DNA of 60,069 bases from Cryptosporangium phraense (GCF_006912135.1 NZ_VIRS01000041.1:1-60069), one strand, 5' to 3'. Shown: positions 51,994-59,710, counted from the stretch's first letter. Notes: generated by a model not told the origin, from the sequence alone. Made by a program: numbers and translations.

Positions 51994-54234
51994 TCAGGTG
52001 CGGGCGCGGAGTTGCCAGGTGTCGCCGGTTCGGGCCGCGGTGAGGCGGATCTGCCAGCCGGGCTCGGCCTGCTCGGCGAGGCCAGCCGGAACCGGGACCG
52101 GCCCGATCGTCCGCCCGTCGCCGTCGTCGAACGTGATCGACTCCTCGCCGACGCCCACGATCACCAGCGCAGCATCGCGCACCCATTCGTCGGGAGCGCC
52201 GCCATCCCCGGCTTCTTCCTCGAGCCAGAACTCGAGCTCTTCGACGAACTCCCGCATCTCGTCCCCGACGTCCGCGACGTCCCCGTCGTTCCCGTAGTCG
52301 TCCGCGGAGCCGTCCCGGTAGCCGTCCGCGGAGCCGGACGCAGCGCCGACCGTTGGGCCAGAGGTGGAGCCGGACGCGTAGTCCTCCGCCGCGCCGAAGG
52401 CGGAGCCGGACGCGGAGTCGGGCGCGGAGCCGGGCGCCGAGGGTGCGGCAACGTTCTCTGATCCCTCGCCGGGCTGCGCCGAACGGTCGGAGTCGCCAAT
52501 TGGTGCCCGGCTGGGCACGGGGTCACCGGCCCGAAATGGCAACCCGGTCCGCTCTCCGCTGGGCCGCCCCAAAGTACTGGCCGGACGCATAGCCGCCACG
52601 ATCTCCGCCGGCAACCCTCGCCCGGCCACCCCCCGCTCAACCGGGCCTGCCACCCCGCGTGCAGCACCACCCTCAGCTGTGCCGCCCTCATCCACCCCGC
52701 GCCCATTTGCCCTGCGCGCAGTTGTCGAGCGTTCAGCTGCCCCGCGCTCGGTTGCCCCGCGGTCGGTTGCCTCGTGCTCGGTTGCCCCGCGTTCGGTTGT
52801 CCCGCGTTCAGTTGCTTCGCGCTCAGCCGCGCGGCGACCTGCCGCAGCCGTGGCTCCGCGCTCCGCTGGTGTCTCCCGAGGCCCTACCTCCGCTGCCGAC
52901 ATCCTCTCCGAACCGCCCGCCGCATCGCGCTCCGCCGCACCCAGCCCGCCGCGCTCCGCCGACTCCGACGCGCCGTGTCCCCTGCTGGAAACCGGCTCGC
53001 CAGCCGCCCCCCGCACCTCTCTACCCGAGGCGCCACCCACGCCCCGGTGTTCGTCGGCACCCCTGTGTTCGTCCGCGCCCTCGCGCTCGCCCGAGCCCCC
53101 GCGCTCGGCCCAGCCCGGGACGCCGTGTTCGGACGCGCTTGGCATGCCGCGATCGGCCGCCCCGCGTTCAGCTGCGCTCGCCAGGTTGCCTTCCGCGGCG
53201 CCGCGCGTCCCGCGCTCGGCCGCGCCTATCGCGTTGCGCTCCGCCACCCCGCGTTCAGCTGCGCTCGCCAGGTTGCCTTCCGCGGCGCCGCGCGCCCTGC
53301 GCTCGGCCGTGCCGCGCTCGCTGACCCTTGGCTCGCCCGCATCCAGTGTGCTTTGACGGGCTGTTCTACGTTCGGCCGCGTCTGCCGCCCCGCCGTCGGC
53401 CGCGCCCGATTCACCGCCCGCGGTCCTGGCGCGCTCTGCCGTGCCCGCCGCACCGCCTTCGGCCGCGCCGCGTTCGCCCGCGTTCGCCGTCCCGCGCTCG
53501 GCCGCGCCGGCTGTGCTGCGCTCTGCCGTGCTGGCTGTGCTGCGCTCTGCCGTGCTGGCTGTGCTGCGCTCTGCCGTGCTGGCTGCGCTGCGCTCTGCCG
53601 TGCTGGCCGCGCCGCGCTCTGCCGTGCTGGCCGCGCCGCGCTCTGCCGTGCCGGCTGTGCTGCGCCGGGCCGTGCCGGCCGCACCGTGCTCTGCCGCGTC
53701 GGCCGCGCCGCGCTCTGCCGCGCTGACCGCGCCGGCCGCGTCGGCCGCGCTGACCGCGTCGGCCGCGTCGCGGTCGGCTGCGTCCATCGGTCTGCGCTGG
53801 CGCGCGTCCGGCGCCCGGTCCGTGGGGACCGAACCCTCCGGCGCGGCTGCGGCCGAGCTCGGGGGCGCAGCAAGCTCGGCGGCACGCGCCGCCAGAGCGG
53901 CATCCACCACCACCCACTGCACCCGATGCCCCTTGACCGCCGTCCCCAGCCGGCCCCACAAATCCGCATCCCGCTCATCGGCCACTCCGCCGGCCAGCCG
54001 AGCCGCCACGCCGTCTCGCACGTACGGGCTGTCCGTCAGGACCGACACCACCGACGGGCGGGTCAATCGCTCCACCGCGGTCACGACCGCCAGCAGCGAC
54101 ATCCGCTCCCGGGAACCTCCGTCGCCCGCTCCCGACAGCTCCCGCCGAGCGTCGCCGTGGGTCAACAGAGCACCCCACCTACCTGCGCCCCCGCAGGCGT
54201 ACACCACGACCCGCGCGGGCTCGGCCTCGACCAC
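51994..54234 (-). CDS. Degenerate RNase H-fold protein with long Ala-Glu-Arg repeat and C-terminal domain
   Basis: 746 residues from GTG 54234, chosen because AGGAGG (54241-54246) stands 6 bases before it. Residues 1-120 follow RNase HI order: VVVYACGGAGRWGALL, HGDARRELSG, RERMSLLAVVTAVERL, SVLTDSPYVRDGV, DLWGRLGTAVKGHRVQWVV and ARAAELA. The catalytic acids are mostly gone: TDG is ACG, RMEL is RMSL, the last Asp is Ala; only TDS keeps its Asp. Residues about 135-620 are low complexity, with many AERGA units; eight copies of an 8-residue period lie at 53501-53692. The last 110 residues are acidic then globular (FVEELEFWLEEEAG, SITFDDGDGRTIGPVPVP). It should be a binding protein, not a nuclease. 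Confidence 0.78.
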   Translation of the reverse strand: MVEAEPARVVVYACGGAGRWGALLTHGDARRELSGAGDGGSRERMSLLAVVTAVERLTRPSVVSVLTDSPYVRDGVAARLAGGVADERDADLWGRLGTAVKGHRVQWVVVDAALAARAAELAAPPSSAAAAPEGSVPTDRAPDARQRRPMDAADRDAADAVSAADAAGAVSAAERGAADAAEHGAAGTARRSTAGTAERGAASTAERGAASTAERSAASTAERSTASTAERSTASTAERSTAGAAERGTANAGERGAAEGGAAGTAERARTAGGESGAADGGAADAAERRTARQSTLDAGEPRVSERGTAERRARGAAEGNLASAAERGVAERNAIGAAERGTRGAAEGNLASAAERGAADRGMPSASEHGVPGWAERGGSGEREGADEHRGADEHRGVGGASGREVRGAAGEPVSSRGHGASESAERGGLGAAERDAAGGSERMSAAEVGPRETPAERGATAAAGRRAAEREATERGTTERGATEHEATDRGATERGAAERSTTARRANGRGVDEGGTAEGGAARGVAGPVERGVAGRGLPAEIVAAMRPASTLGRPSGERTGLPFRAGDPVPSRAPIGDSDRSAQPGEGSENVAAPSAPGSAPDSASGSAFGAAEDYASGSTSGPTVGAASGSADGYRDGSADDYGNDGDVADVGDEMREFVEELEFWLEEEAGDGGAPDEWVRDAALVIVGVGEESITFDDGDGRTIGPVPVPAGLAEQAEPGWQIRLTAARTGDTWQLRART
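53161..53309. repeat. 62-base imperfect direct repeat inside the RNase H-like gene
   Basis: The segments 53161-53222 and 53248-53309 differ at two bases only. They encode the same GAAEGNLASAAERG phrase twice, showing recent duplication within the low-complexity region. Confidence 0.8.
53501..53692. repeat. 24-base tandem repeat, eight copies
   Basis: Units such as GCCGTGCTGGCTGTGCTG plus CGCTCT repeat every 24 bases at 53501, 53525, 53549, 53573, 53597, 53621, 53645 and 53669, the outer ones diverged. Read on the minus strand each codes TAER followed by four small residues. Confidence 0.85.
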
Positions 54235-54364
54235 GAACGACCTCCTGGATGCACCGGTTGCACCCATGATCCCCCGTCCAGCCGCAGCCACGCGGACCGC
54301 CTCCACAGGCCCGCCCGTGTCGTGGCGTCCGTGATCTCGAGGAGCCGGAGTCCTAGGTGGAGCG

Positions 54365-54739
54365 TCAGGCCGGGCCGGAATCGAGCAGGGCTTGGATGCG
54401 AGCCACCAGCGCACTCGGCGCGAACGGCTTCGTGACGTAGTCGTCGGCCCCGGCCGCCAGGCCCGCGTCGACTTCTTCCTGGGACGCGGAGGCCGAGATC
54501 ATCACGATGAGGATGTCGCGGATCTCCGCGTCCGCCCGAACGGTCTTGCAGAAGGCGAGCCCGGTCGTGTCGGGCAGCTGGACATCGAGCAGGACCAGAT
54601 CGGGCCGGTCCTCGCGCAGCGAGGCGAGGCCGTCGACTCCGGTCTGAGCCGTGCGGACGCGGTGCCCGGCGCCGCGCAACTTGACCGCCATGAGCTCGCG
54701 CATGTCCGGTTCATCCTCGACGACAAGGATGCTGCCCAC
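54365..54739 (-). CDS. Stand-alone response regulator receiver protein
   Basis: 124 residues from GTG 54739, preceded by AAGGGGGG. The single CheY-like receiver has VVEDEPDMRELM, phospho-Asp in LVLLDVQLPDTTG, Ser in MISASAS and Lys in YVTKPFAPSALVARI. There is no output domain and no kinase gene close by, so the partner is elsewhere; the hybrid sensor at 26617 or another kinase could act on it. It diverges from the MazG-like gene (70-base gap). Confidence 0.93.
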   Translation of the reverse strand: MGSILVVEDEPDMRELMAVKLRGAGHRVRTAQTGVDGLASLREDRPDLVLLDVQLPDTTGLAFCKTVRADAEIRDILIVMISASASQEEVDAGLAAGADDYVTKPFAPSALVARIQALLDSGPA

Positions 54740-54809
54740 GTTGCCCCCCTTAGACGGGTTTATTCTACGCATTCCGGACGGCGGTGCGGCGCGCCGTAGG
54801 CTGCGGGCC

Positions 54810-55145
54810 ATGAGTGGCGACGCGGGACTGGACGCACTGTCGGCGGCTACGGCGGACTTCGCGGCCGCCCGCGACTGGGGTCGGTGGCACACCCCGAAGA
54901 ACCTGGTGATGGCGCTGTCCGGGGAGGTCGGCGAGCTCACCGCGCTGTTCCAGTGGCTCACGCCGGAGGAGTCGGCCGCGGTGATGACGGATCCGGAGGC
55001 GGCTCCGAACGTCCGCGACGAGATCGCCGACGTCGTGCTGTACCTCGTGCAACTGGCCCGCGTTCTCGACGTCGACCTGATCGACGTCGCGACCGCGAAG
55101 CTGGCCCGGAACGAGACGCGCTTCCCGGTGCCCGCCCGCGACTGA
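54810..55145 (+). CDS. MazG-like nucleotide pyrophosphohydrolase
   Basis: 111 residues from ATG 54810. The Mg-binding helices carry ALSGEVGELTALFQWL and VRDEIADVVLYLVQLARVLDVDL, the E-x-x-E and E-x-x-D pattern of all-alpha NTP pyrophosphatases. The WHTPKNLVMAL segment matches the dCTPase/RS21-C6 group, which splits dCTP-like nucleotides to the monophosphate and clears damaged ones. No operon partner; it ends 11 bases before the convergent TetR stop. Confidence 0.92.
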   Translation: MSGDAGLDALSAATADFAAARDWGRWHTPKNLVMALSGEVGELTALFQWLTPEESAAVMTDPEAAPNVRDEIADVVLYLVQLARVLDVDLIDVATAKLARNETRFPVPARD

Positions 55146-55156
55146 GTTCGGCCGGG

Positions 55157-55921
55157 TCAGGCGTCGATCAGGGCGGACAGGCCGTCGAGAAGGCGGGCGC
55201 GGCCGAAGTCGTAGGCGTGATCGGCGCTGTAGGCGGCGTTCTGGGCCTCGCCGGCCGCGGAGCCGATCCGCGCGGCGCGCGGGAAGCGGTCGGCGTCGAA
55301 GACCTTCGCGAGCAGCGGACCGCTCTCGGCCCACCAGTCCTCGTCGGAGCGCGCGCTCTCGCGCGCGGCGGCCCGGGCTGCCGCTGCGCCTCGGGCGCAG
55401 GTCTCGACGAACCCGAGGACGAACGTGAGAGCGGCGTCGCGGGTGACGTCGTCGAGACCGGCGTCGTCGAACGCCCCTAGTTCGTACTCGTACTTGGCGA
55501 TCGCGCCCGGTCCCAGCGGTGGCCGGCTCGTCGAGATCTCGGCCAGCCAGGGATGACGCTCGTACAGCGCCCGGTTGTCGTCGGCGACCGCGCCCACCCG
55601 GGCGCGCCAGCTCGCGTCGGCCGGGGTCGTGCGCGCGATGGCCGCGTACACCGCGTCGAGCATGAGGTCGAGGAGCTCGGCCTTGCCGGGCACATAGGTG
55701 TAGAGCGTCATCGGCGCCACCGACAGGTCGGTCGCGATGCGGCGCATGGTGACGGCGGCCAGCCCTTCGGCGTCCGCCAGAGCGACCGCGACCGTCACGA
55801 CGCGGTCGACGGTCAGCGTCGGCCGCGGGCCGCGCGACGGGGGCGGGACCGGTTCGGCGCCGCGCCAGAGCAGGGCGAGGGTCCGCGCCGGATCACCGGC
55901 GCTGCTGCGTTCTCCAGGCAC
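55157..55921 (-). CDS. TetR-family repressor
   Basis: 254 residues. An N-terminal extension of about 35 residues precedes the HTH (LTVDRVVTVAVALADAEGLAAVTMRRIATDLSVAPMTLYTYVPGKAELLDLMLD). The C-terminal part is of the TetR_C_1 type (WRARVGAVADDNRALYERHPWLAEI). It diverges from the VOC gene with a clear palindromic operator between them at 55944-55976, so it most likely represses both itself and that gene. The ligand is unknown but could be a compound handled by the VOC protein. Confidence 0.94.
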   Translation of the reverse strand: MPGERSSAGDPARTLALLWRGAEPVPPPSRGPRPTLTVDRVVTVAVALADAEGLAAVTMRRIATDLSVAPMTLYTYVPGKAELLDLMLDAVYAAIARTTPADASWRARVGAVADDNRALYERHPWLAEISTSRPPLGPGAIAKYEYELGAFDDAGLDDVTRDAALTFVLGFVETCARGAAAARAAARESARSDEDWWAESGPLLAKVFDADRFPRAARIGSAAGEAQNAAYSADHAYDFGRARLLDGLSALIDA

Positions 55922-55943
55922 GGGTCGATCTTCTCAGGCTTCT

Positions 55944-55976
55944 CTCCGTACGCAGTACAATGTACCCTGTACGGAG
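55944..55976. promoter_or_regulatory. TetR operator and overlapping divergent promoters
   Basis: Outer arms CTCCGTAC (55944-55951) and GTACGGAG (55969-55976) and inner GTAC copies (55955-55958 and 55962-55965) share the same centre, base 55960. A TACAAT (55956-55961) on the plus strand and TACATT on the minus strand lie in the centre and could be -10 boxes for both genes, so bound repressor would block both. Confidence 0.8.
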
Positions 55977-55997
55977 TTTCTCGACGAAGGAGTCCGG

Positions 55998-56378
55998 ATG
56001 CGTGTGACCGCGTGCGCGGTTTCGCTCAACGTCGACGACGTCCCGGCGTCCAGCCGGTTCCTGCAGGAGCACTTCGGGTTCCGCGAGGAGATGTCGGCCG
56101 ACGGCTTCTCGTCGCTGACCCGTGGCGACGCGATGAACGTGATCTATCTGCGCCGCGGGCTGGCGACGCTGCCTGCTCCTTTTCGCGACGCCCATGCCGG
56201 CGGCGTCCTCGTCGTCTTCGTCGTCGAGGATCTCGACGACGAGCAGGCGCGCCTGCGTGCGGAAGGCGTGCCGATCACCCACGAGCTGACCGAGGAGCCC
56301 TGGGGTGAACGGTTCTTCCAGGTCACCGACCCGAACGGGGTGATCGTCCAGCTCGTCGACTGGGTGACGCCGAACTGA
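55998..56378 (+). CDS. VOC-family (glyoxalase/bleomycin-resistance fold) protein
   Basis: 126 residues from ATG 55998, with GAAGGAG (55986-55992) before it. Two beta-alpha-beta-beta-beta units are seen: TACAVSLNVDDVPASSRFLQEHFGF and VVFVVEDLDDEQARLRAEGVPI, ending FFQVTDPNGVIVQLVDWV with the usual metal-ligand Glu place taken by Gln. Members either bind toxic drugs or carry out metal-dependent ring chemistry. Paired with a divergent TetR repressor, a role in resistance or detoxification is likely. Confidence 0.93.
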   Translation: MRVTACAVSLNVDDVPASSRFLQEHFGFREEMSADGFSSLTRGDAMNVIYLRRGLATLPAPFRDAHAGGVLVVFVVEDLDDEQARLRAEGVPITHELTEEPWGERFFQVTDPNGVIVQLVDWVTPN

Positions 56379-56408
56379 CGCGCGGCCGGGTCGGGCCGGC
56401 CGCGCGGG

Positions 56409-57416
56409 TCAGCGGGTGGGGGTCGCGGATGCCGTGGGGCTGGCGCTCGGCGTGGGGCTGGCAGTCGGGGTGGAGCTGGCGGATTCGCTCGGGATGGCGG
56501 GGGCCGTTGGAGTCACCGAGGTCAGGCCGGGGAGTTGCTCGGCGACCGGGACGCCGTCCGGGGTGCATTGGTAGTAGTCGTCGGACGACGGCGAGTCGTA
56601 CGTGCGGGGGTAGACGTTCTCGGCCGGTCCGCCGTCGACCCGGGTGCGCTGCTGCAGCGGGCAGCTCTCCGGCAGGACCACCGGGTTACCGTTCTGGTCG
56701 AAGACCTGCACGTCACGGAGGAGCTTGCCGTCCGAACCGTAGACCCGCAGGTCGCTCGCCCCGTTGTACGGGCCGGGGTCGTATCCGTACGACGTCTCGT
56801 AGGAGTAGTTCGTGCTGGTCGTGATCGCGATCCCGGCCAGCGCGACGAGGATGCCACCGGCCAGCACGGCCCGCCGGCCCCACATCCCGAAGCCGTCGGT
56901 CCGGCGCCCGAGCCACACCGACGCGTACGCCGCGGCGACCACGAAGATCAGGAACACGAACGTCTCGCCGGAGCCGGCCGGCAGCAGCCCCCTGAATCCG
57001 CCACCGAAGATCGCGAAGACCAGCGCGGCGAAGAAGAACCCGCGGAGCACCCACCAGCCTGGCCGCAGCTCCGGCAGGAACGCGCGGAAGCGCTGGTAGA
57101 GGGGGAGGGCGTCGAGTCGCGCCCGGGCATGCTCGAAGCGGCGACGGAGGCGCCCGGCCGGGGTCGCGGTCACGGTCGGTGCCGGCGCGAGCCCGGCTGC
57201 GGACCGTAACTCGGCCGCGTACGCCTCCGGCGGGCCGAGCCGCTCGACCAGCGCGGCCTGGGTGAGCGTGCCGGGCGTCTCCGCGGTGATGTCGGCGAGG
57301 TGCGCGGAGAGATCTTCGATCAGCTCGTTGCGCTCCTCGTCCGGCAGGTCGGCGAGGGCGGCCCGGACCCGCTGCAGGTAGCGGTCCGCCTCGGTCCCGA
57401 CAGTCGGTGCGGTCAT
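56409..57416 (-). CDS. HAAS-domain membrane protein, PadR partner
   Basis: 335 residues from ATG 57416, overlapping the PadR stop by 4 bases. The N-terminal HAAS domain reads YLQRVRAALADLPDEERNELIEDLSAHLADI and LVERLGPPEAYAAELRSAAG. Three or four membrane helices follow (VLRGFFFAALVFAIFGG, FVFLIFVVAAAYASVWLG, AVLAGGILVALAGIAI), then an outer part of about 130 residues with DLRVYGSDGKLLRDVQVFDQNG, and a Ser/Thr/Pro tail (SESASSTPTASPTPSASPT). The tail suggests a cell-wall-spanning or glycosylated end. Function unknown. Confidence 0.88.
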   Translation of the reverse strand: MTAPTVGTEADRYLQRVRAALADLPDEERNELIEDLSAHLADITAETPGTLTQAALVERLGPPEAYAAELRSAAGLAPAPTVTATPAGRLRRRFEHARARLDALPLYQRFRAFLPELRPGWWVLRGFFFAALVFAIFGGGFRGLLPAGSGETFVFLIFVVAAAYASVWLGRRTDGFGMWGRRAVLAGGILVALAGIAITTSTNYSYETSYGYDPGPYNGASDLRVYGSDGKLLRDVQVFDQNGNPVVLPESCPLQQRTRVDGGPAENVYPRTYDSPSSDDYYQCTPDGVPVAEQLPGLTSVTPTAPAIPSESASSTPTASPTPSASPTASATPTR

Positions 57417-57742
57417 GCCACTGCCTCCCCGGTCAACAGGTCGTCCATGGTCCGGGCGAAGCCGGTCCAGGTCTTCGTCGACTCGGTGAGCTGGTCCCGG
57501 CCGGCGTCGGTGATTCCGTAGTACTTGCGGTGCGGCCCCTCTTCGCTGGGGACGACGTACGACGTCAGGCAGCCGGCGGAGTACAGCCGCCGGAGTGTGC
57601 CGTACACCGAAGCGTCCCCGACGTCGGCAAGACCGGCGGCGCGTAGTCGGCGGAGCACGTCGTAGCCGTAGCCGTCGGCGTCTCGGATGACGGCTAGGAC
57701 GGCTAGGTCGAGTACGCCTTTGAGTAGTTGTGTGGTGTCCAT
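57413..57742 (-). CDS. PadR-family transcriptional regulator
   Basis: 109 residues from ATG 57742, with GGAGGC five bases before; a start at 57766 would add eight residues. Winged-helix phrases: LLKGVLDLAVLAVIRDADGYGYDVLRRLRAAGL, ASVYGTLRRLYSAGCLTSYVV and GPHRKYYGITDAGRDQL. It is coupled to the HAAS membrane gene. An inverted repeat at 57764-57788 lies over its likely promoter, so it should regulate itself. Confidence 0.93.
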   Translation of the reverse strand: MDTTQLLKGVLDLAVLAVIRDADGYGYDVLRRLRAAGLADVGDASVYGTLRRLYSAGCLTSYVVPSEEGPHRKYYGITDAGRDQLTESTKTWTGFARTMDDLLTGEAVA

Positions 57743-57763
57743 GTTCGCCTCCTGCGGACGGGA

Positions 57764-57788
57764 CACTACTGCGCATTGCGTTGTAGTG
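57764..57788 (-). promoter_or_regulatory. PadR operator/promoter candidate
   Basis: CACTAC (57764-57769) and GTAGTG (57783-57788) form a 6-base inverted repeat with a 13-base spacer containing GCGCATTGCG. On the minus strand TACAAC (57785-57780) could be a -10 box, giving a leader of about 30 bases before ATG 57742. Confidence 0.5.
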
Positions 57789-57789
57789 G

Positions 57790-59012
57790 CAACTGGGGGT
57801 TTTAGTTTTTTGCGGGGTTGGCCTTGGTGTGGGGCTGCGGTTGGGATTCGGGCGGCTGCTGGGTGGTCTTGCGGTGCGGTCTGCGCTGGGTTTGGGCCGG
57901 GGCTGCGGTCCGGGGTCTCAGGCTGGTCCTGCGGTCTCCGAGCTGCGCCGGTTCAGCGATGCGGGGTTGGTCGGTCCTCCGGGTGCAAGGCGTGTGTCGC
58001 GCTTGCGCGGGATTCTGGGCGTCACGGGTCGGTGGCGAATGCTGGCCGGCGTAGAGGGTTGCGCGCTTGCCGTGGGCCTGCTTCCGGTAACGGAGCGGGG
58101 CTGCGTTGATGGTGCGGGGCTGCACTTCGGCATGAGCCTTGGAGTCACGAGTGCCGATGCAGAGGGCTGCCGGGGCGGAGTCTGTGCTGGGGGTCTACGG
58201 GGCTCGCGGTTCGTGCGCGTTTTCGGCCTCGCAGGGCCGCGATCCGACCGACAGCGCCTGCTGTTCGGCCCGCGGGGGCCGTCCGAGCCGCCGGATCTGG
58301 TGTCCGGGCAGGCGGGTGTTGATTGAGCTGCGAGCGCCTGCCTTTCGGCCTGGCGGAGCGTCGTCCGAGTCGGAGCGCGCGCCGTCGGGGTTCGTGTAGG
58401 CCCGCGGGGGCGCCGGCCGGATCGCCTTGTCTGGCGTTCTGGACTCATGTCGGCCGACCCGCAGTGCGTGCCGATCGACGGGGGGCTCGGCGCCTGCCGT
58501 TTGGCCCGGGGGGCGCCGGCCGAGTCGTGGGCCTTGCGGTGGAGGTAGCGGGGTCTGCTGTTCGGAGGGTGGGCCCGACTGCTTCCGGGCGCGGGGTGTT
58601 GTGAGGCTGGCGATTCGGGCCGAGGCACCTGCTGTCCGGGCCGCATCGCCCGCCGTCCGGGCTCGTCACCTACCGTCCGGGCCGCAACGTGGGCCGCAAC
58701 GTGGGCCGCAACGTCCTGGAGCCTGGGCTGTGGCTCGACCTCTGGGCCGGGGCTGTGCGGGGAGCTGGGGCGGTGCGGAGTTGCAACTCGCCGTCCGGGG
58801 TGCCAGGACGCGCCTTTCGAGGTGCGGATACGGAAACGGCCGCTGTCTTGTGCAGCGACCGTCACGCAAATATTCGGCTATATCGCCGCTCCGATGATTG
58901 GGGCGCCGAAATCGTCGGGCGAATTGCTGTTCACAAAACGTGCGCGGTATTTCTCGGCTACTTCACATCTGCGGTGAGAGGTGGGCTGGGGCACCGTCGG
59001 GAGAGGAGGGTG
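57790..59012. other. About 1.2 kb without a convincing gene
   Basis: No frame here gives a recognisable protein, a good start, or actinobacterial codon use; the open frames are low complexity in Arg, Pro, Gly or Cys and Trp. From 57800 to 58800 the plus strand is markedly G- and T-rich. Three tandem copies of GGGCCGCAACGT lie at 58679-58714. The stretch 58860-58980 is AT-richer, with AAATATT and CTATATC islands. It may be a decayed gene, a long untranslated region or an untranslated RNA locus. Confidence 0.6.
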
Positions 59013-59045
59013 CCGGGCCGGCCCGCGGTGTGCGAACCGGCCCGG
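59013..59045 (-). terminator. Terminator-like hairpin after lsr2
   Basis: CCGGGCCGG (59013-59021) and CCGGCCCGG (59037-59045) form a 9-base stem with a 15-base loop, 11 bases beyond the lsr2 stop. There is no U-tract, as often in actinomycetes. Confidence 0.55.
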
Positions 59046-59056
59046 GCGGGCGAGGA

Positions 59057-59491
59057 TCAGCCGGAGAACGCGGGCTGCTCGGTGTTGGCGGTGGGCCGGC
59101 CGGACGGCTCGGCCGCGTCGTCGTTCTGCTCCGAGAAGTGCTGGCGGTACCGCTCGATGACCTCATTCGGCAGGCGTCCGCGCGAATTGACGTCGATGTT
59201 GTTGGACTCGGCCCATTCGCGGATCGCCGCGTTCTCGGCCCGGCTGCTCGACGACGTCGCGGTGCTGGTGGCCTGCTTCCGTCCCTTGCGGACGGTGCCG
59301 CCGGTGCGGCGGGCGGCCTGCACGTACTCGTCGAGGATCTCGCGGAGCTTGGCCTGGTTCCCGGAGCCCAAATCAATTTCGTACTCGACGCCGTCGATGC
59401 CGAAGTTCACCGTCGCGCGATCGACCGAAGACGGATCAATTTCTGAGTTATCGAGGTCATCGGTGAGAATGACCAGCTCTTTCCTCGCCAT
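59057..59491 (-). CDS. lsr2: Lsr2 nucleoid-associated protein
   Basis: 144 residues from ATG 59491, somewhat longer than the 112 of M. tuberculosis Lsr2. The N-terminal dimerisation part reads VILTDDLDNSEIDPSSVDRATVNFGIDGVEYEIDLGSGNQAKLREILDEYV. A Ser/Thr linker leads to the DNA-binding part, IREWAESNNIDVNSRGRLPNEVIERYRQ, with the RGR minor-groove hook. The C-terminus has a 25-residue acidic extension (QNDDAAEPSGR) not found in the mycobacterial protein. Lsr2 bridges AT-rich DNA and silences foreign genes. A TATTAT -10 box lies about 10 bases before the ATG, so the mRNA may be nearly leaderless. Confidence 0.96.
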   Translation of the reverse strand: MARKELVILTDDLDNSEIDPSSVDRATVNFGIDGVEYEIDLGSGNQAKLREILDEYVQAARRTGGTVRKGRKQATSTATSSSSRAENAAIREWAESNNIDVNSRGRLPNEVIERYRQHFSEQNDDAAEPSGRPTANTEQPAFSG

Positions 59492-59493
59492 GC

Positions 59494-59510
59494 TGGGGAT
59501 AATACATGAT
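59494..59510 (-). promoter_or_regulatory. lsr2: lsr2 -10 region, nearly leaderless
   Basis: On the minus strand TGTATTATCC is found with TATTAT at 59506-59501. Transcription would start within about three bases of ATG 59491. No Shine-Dalgarno is seen. The -35 element is not clear. Confidence 0.45.
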
Positions 59511-59577
59511 CGCCCCGGATGTCCTTGGAATGGGGTGGAAATTGCTGGCATTCCGGCCGGGTGCCTGAGCGGCGGAG

Positions 59578-59605
59578 TTGACTACCCGTTTGTCCGCATT
59601 ATCGT
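59578..59605 (+). promoter_or_regulatory. Promoter of the poly-lysine micro-ORF
   Basis: TTGACT (59578-59583) and TATCGT (59600-59605) are 16 bases apart, close to the vegetative consensus. Transcription should start near 59612, giving a leader of some 45 bases. Confidence 0.6.
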
Positions 59606-59656
59606 GGAGCGATCGGCCCCAACGAGGGGCGCCGACTGTACGAACGGGGGTTCGCC

Positions 59657-59704
59657 ATGGCGAAGAAGAAGAAGGACAAGAAGAAGAACAAGAAGAAGAA
59701 GTAG
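59657..59704 (+). CDS. 15-codon poly-lysine peptide
   Basis: ATG 59657 to TAG 59704 encodes MAKKKKDKKKNKKKK, with 11 Lys, 1 Asp and 1 Asn among 15 residues. GGGGG at 59646-59650 is a fair ribosome-binding site. A promoter stands before and a perfect 13-base hairpin right after, so the unit would give an RNA of about 130 bases. Nearly all Lys codons are AAG, as expected in a high-GC host. The AAG run is an obvious break in a region over 70 % GC. Whether the peptide or the RNA is the product cannot be told; it diverges from lsr2. Confidence 0.55.
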   Translation: MAKKKKDKKKNKKKK

Positions 59705-59710
59705 TCCTAC

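Noticed and set aside
51904-52461. 185-codon plus-strand frame after the GGGGCGCC repeat
   Set aside because: Antisense to the conserved C-terminal domain of the RNase H-like gene, and its first third is only the simple repeat.
53501-53692. Regular 24-base repeats considered as a CRISPR array
   Set aside because: There are no unique spacers between units and the repeats keep a reading frame, so it is a coding minisatellite.
52659-54435. Several long plus-strand frames rich in Arg, Pro and Cys
   Set aside because: They mirror the repeat region of the RNase H-like gene on the other strand; that strand has the AGGAGG and a recognisable fold.
57918-58865. 315-codon minus-strand frame in the gene-poor region
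   Set aside because: Arg/Pro/Ser-rich throughout, no recognisable fold, no ribosome-binding site, and codon third positions do not show the expected bias.
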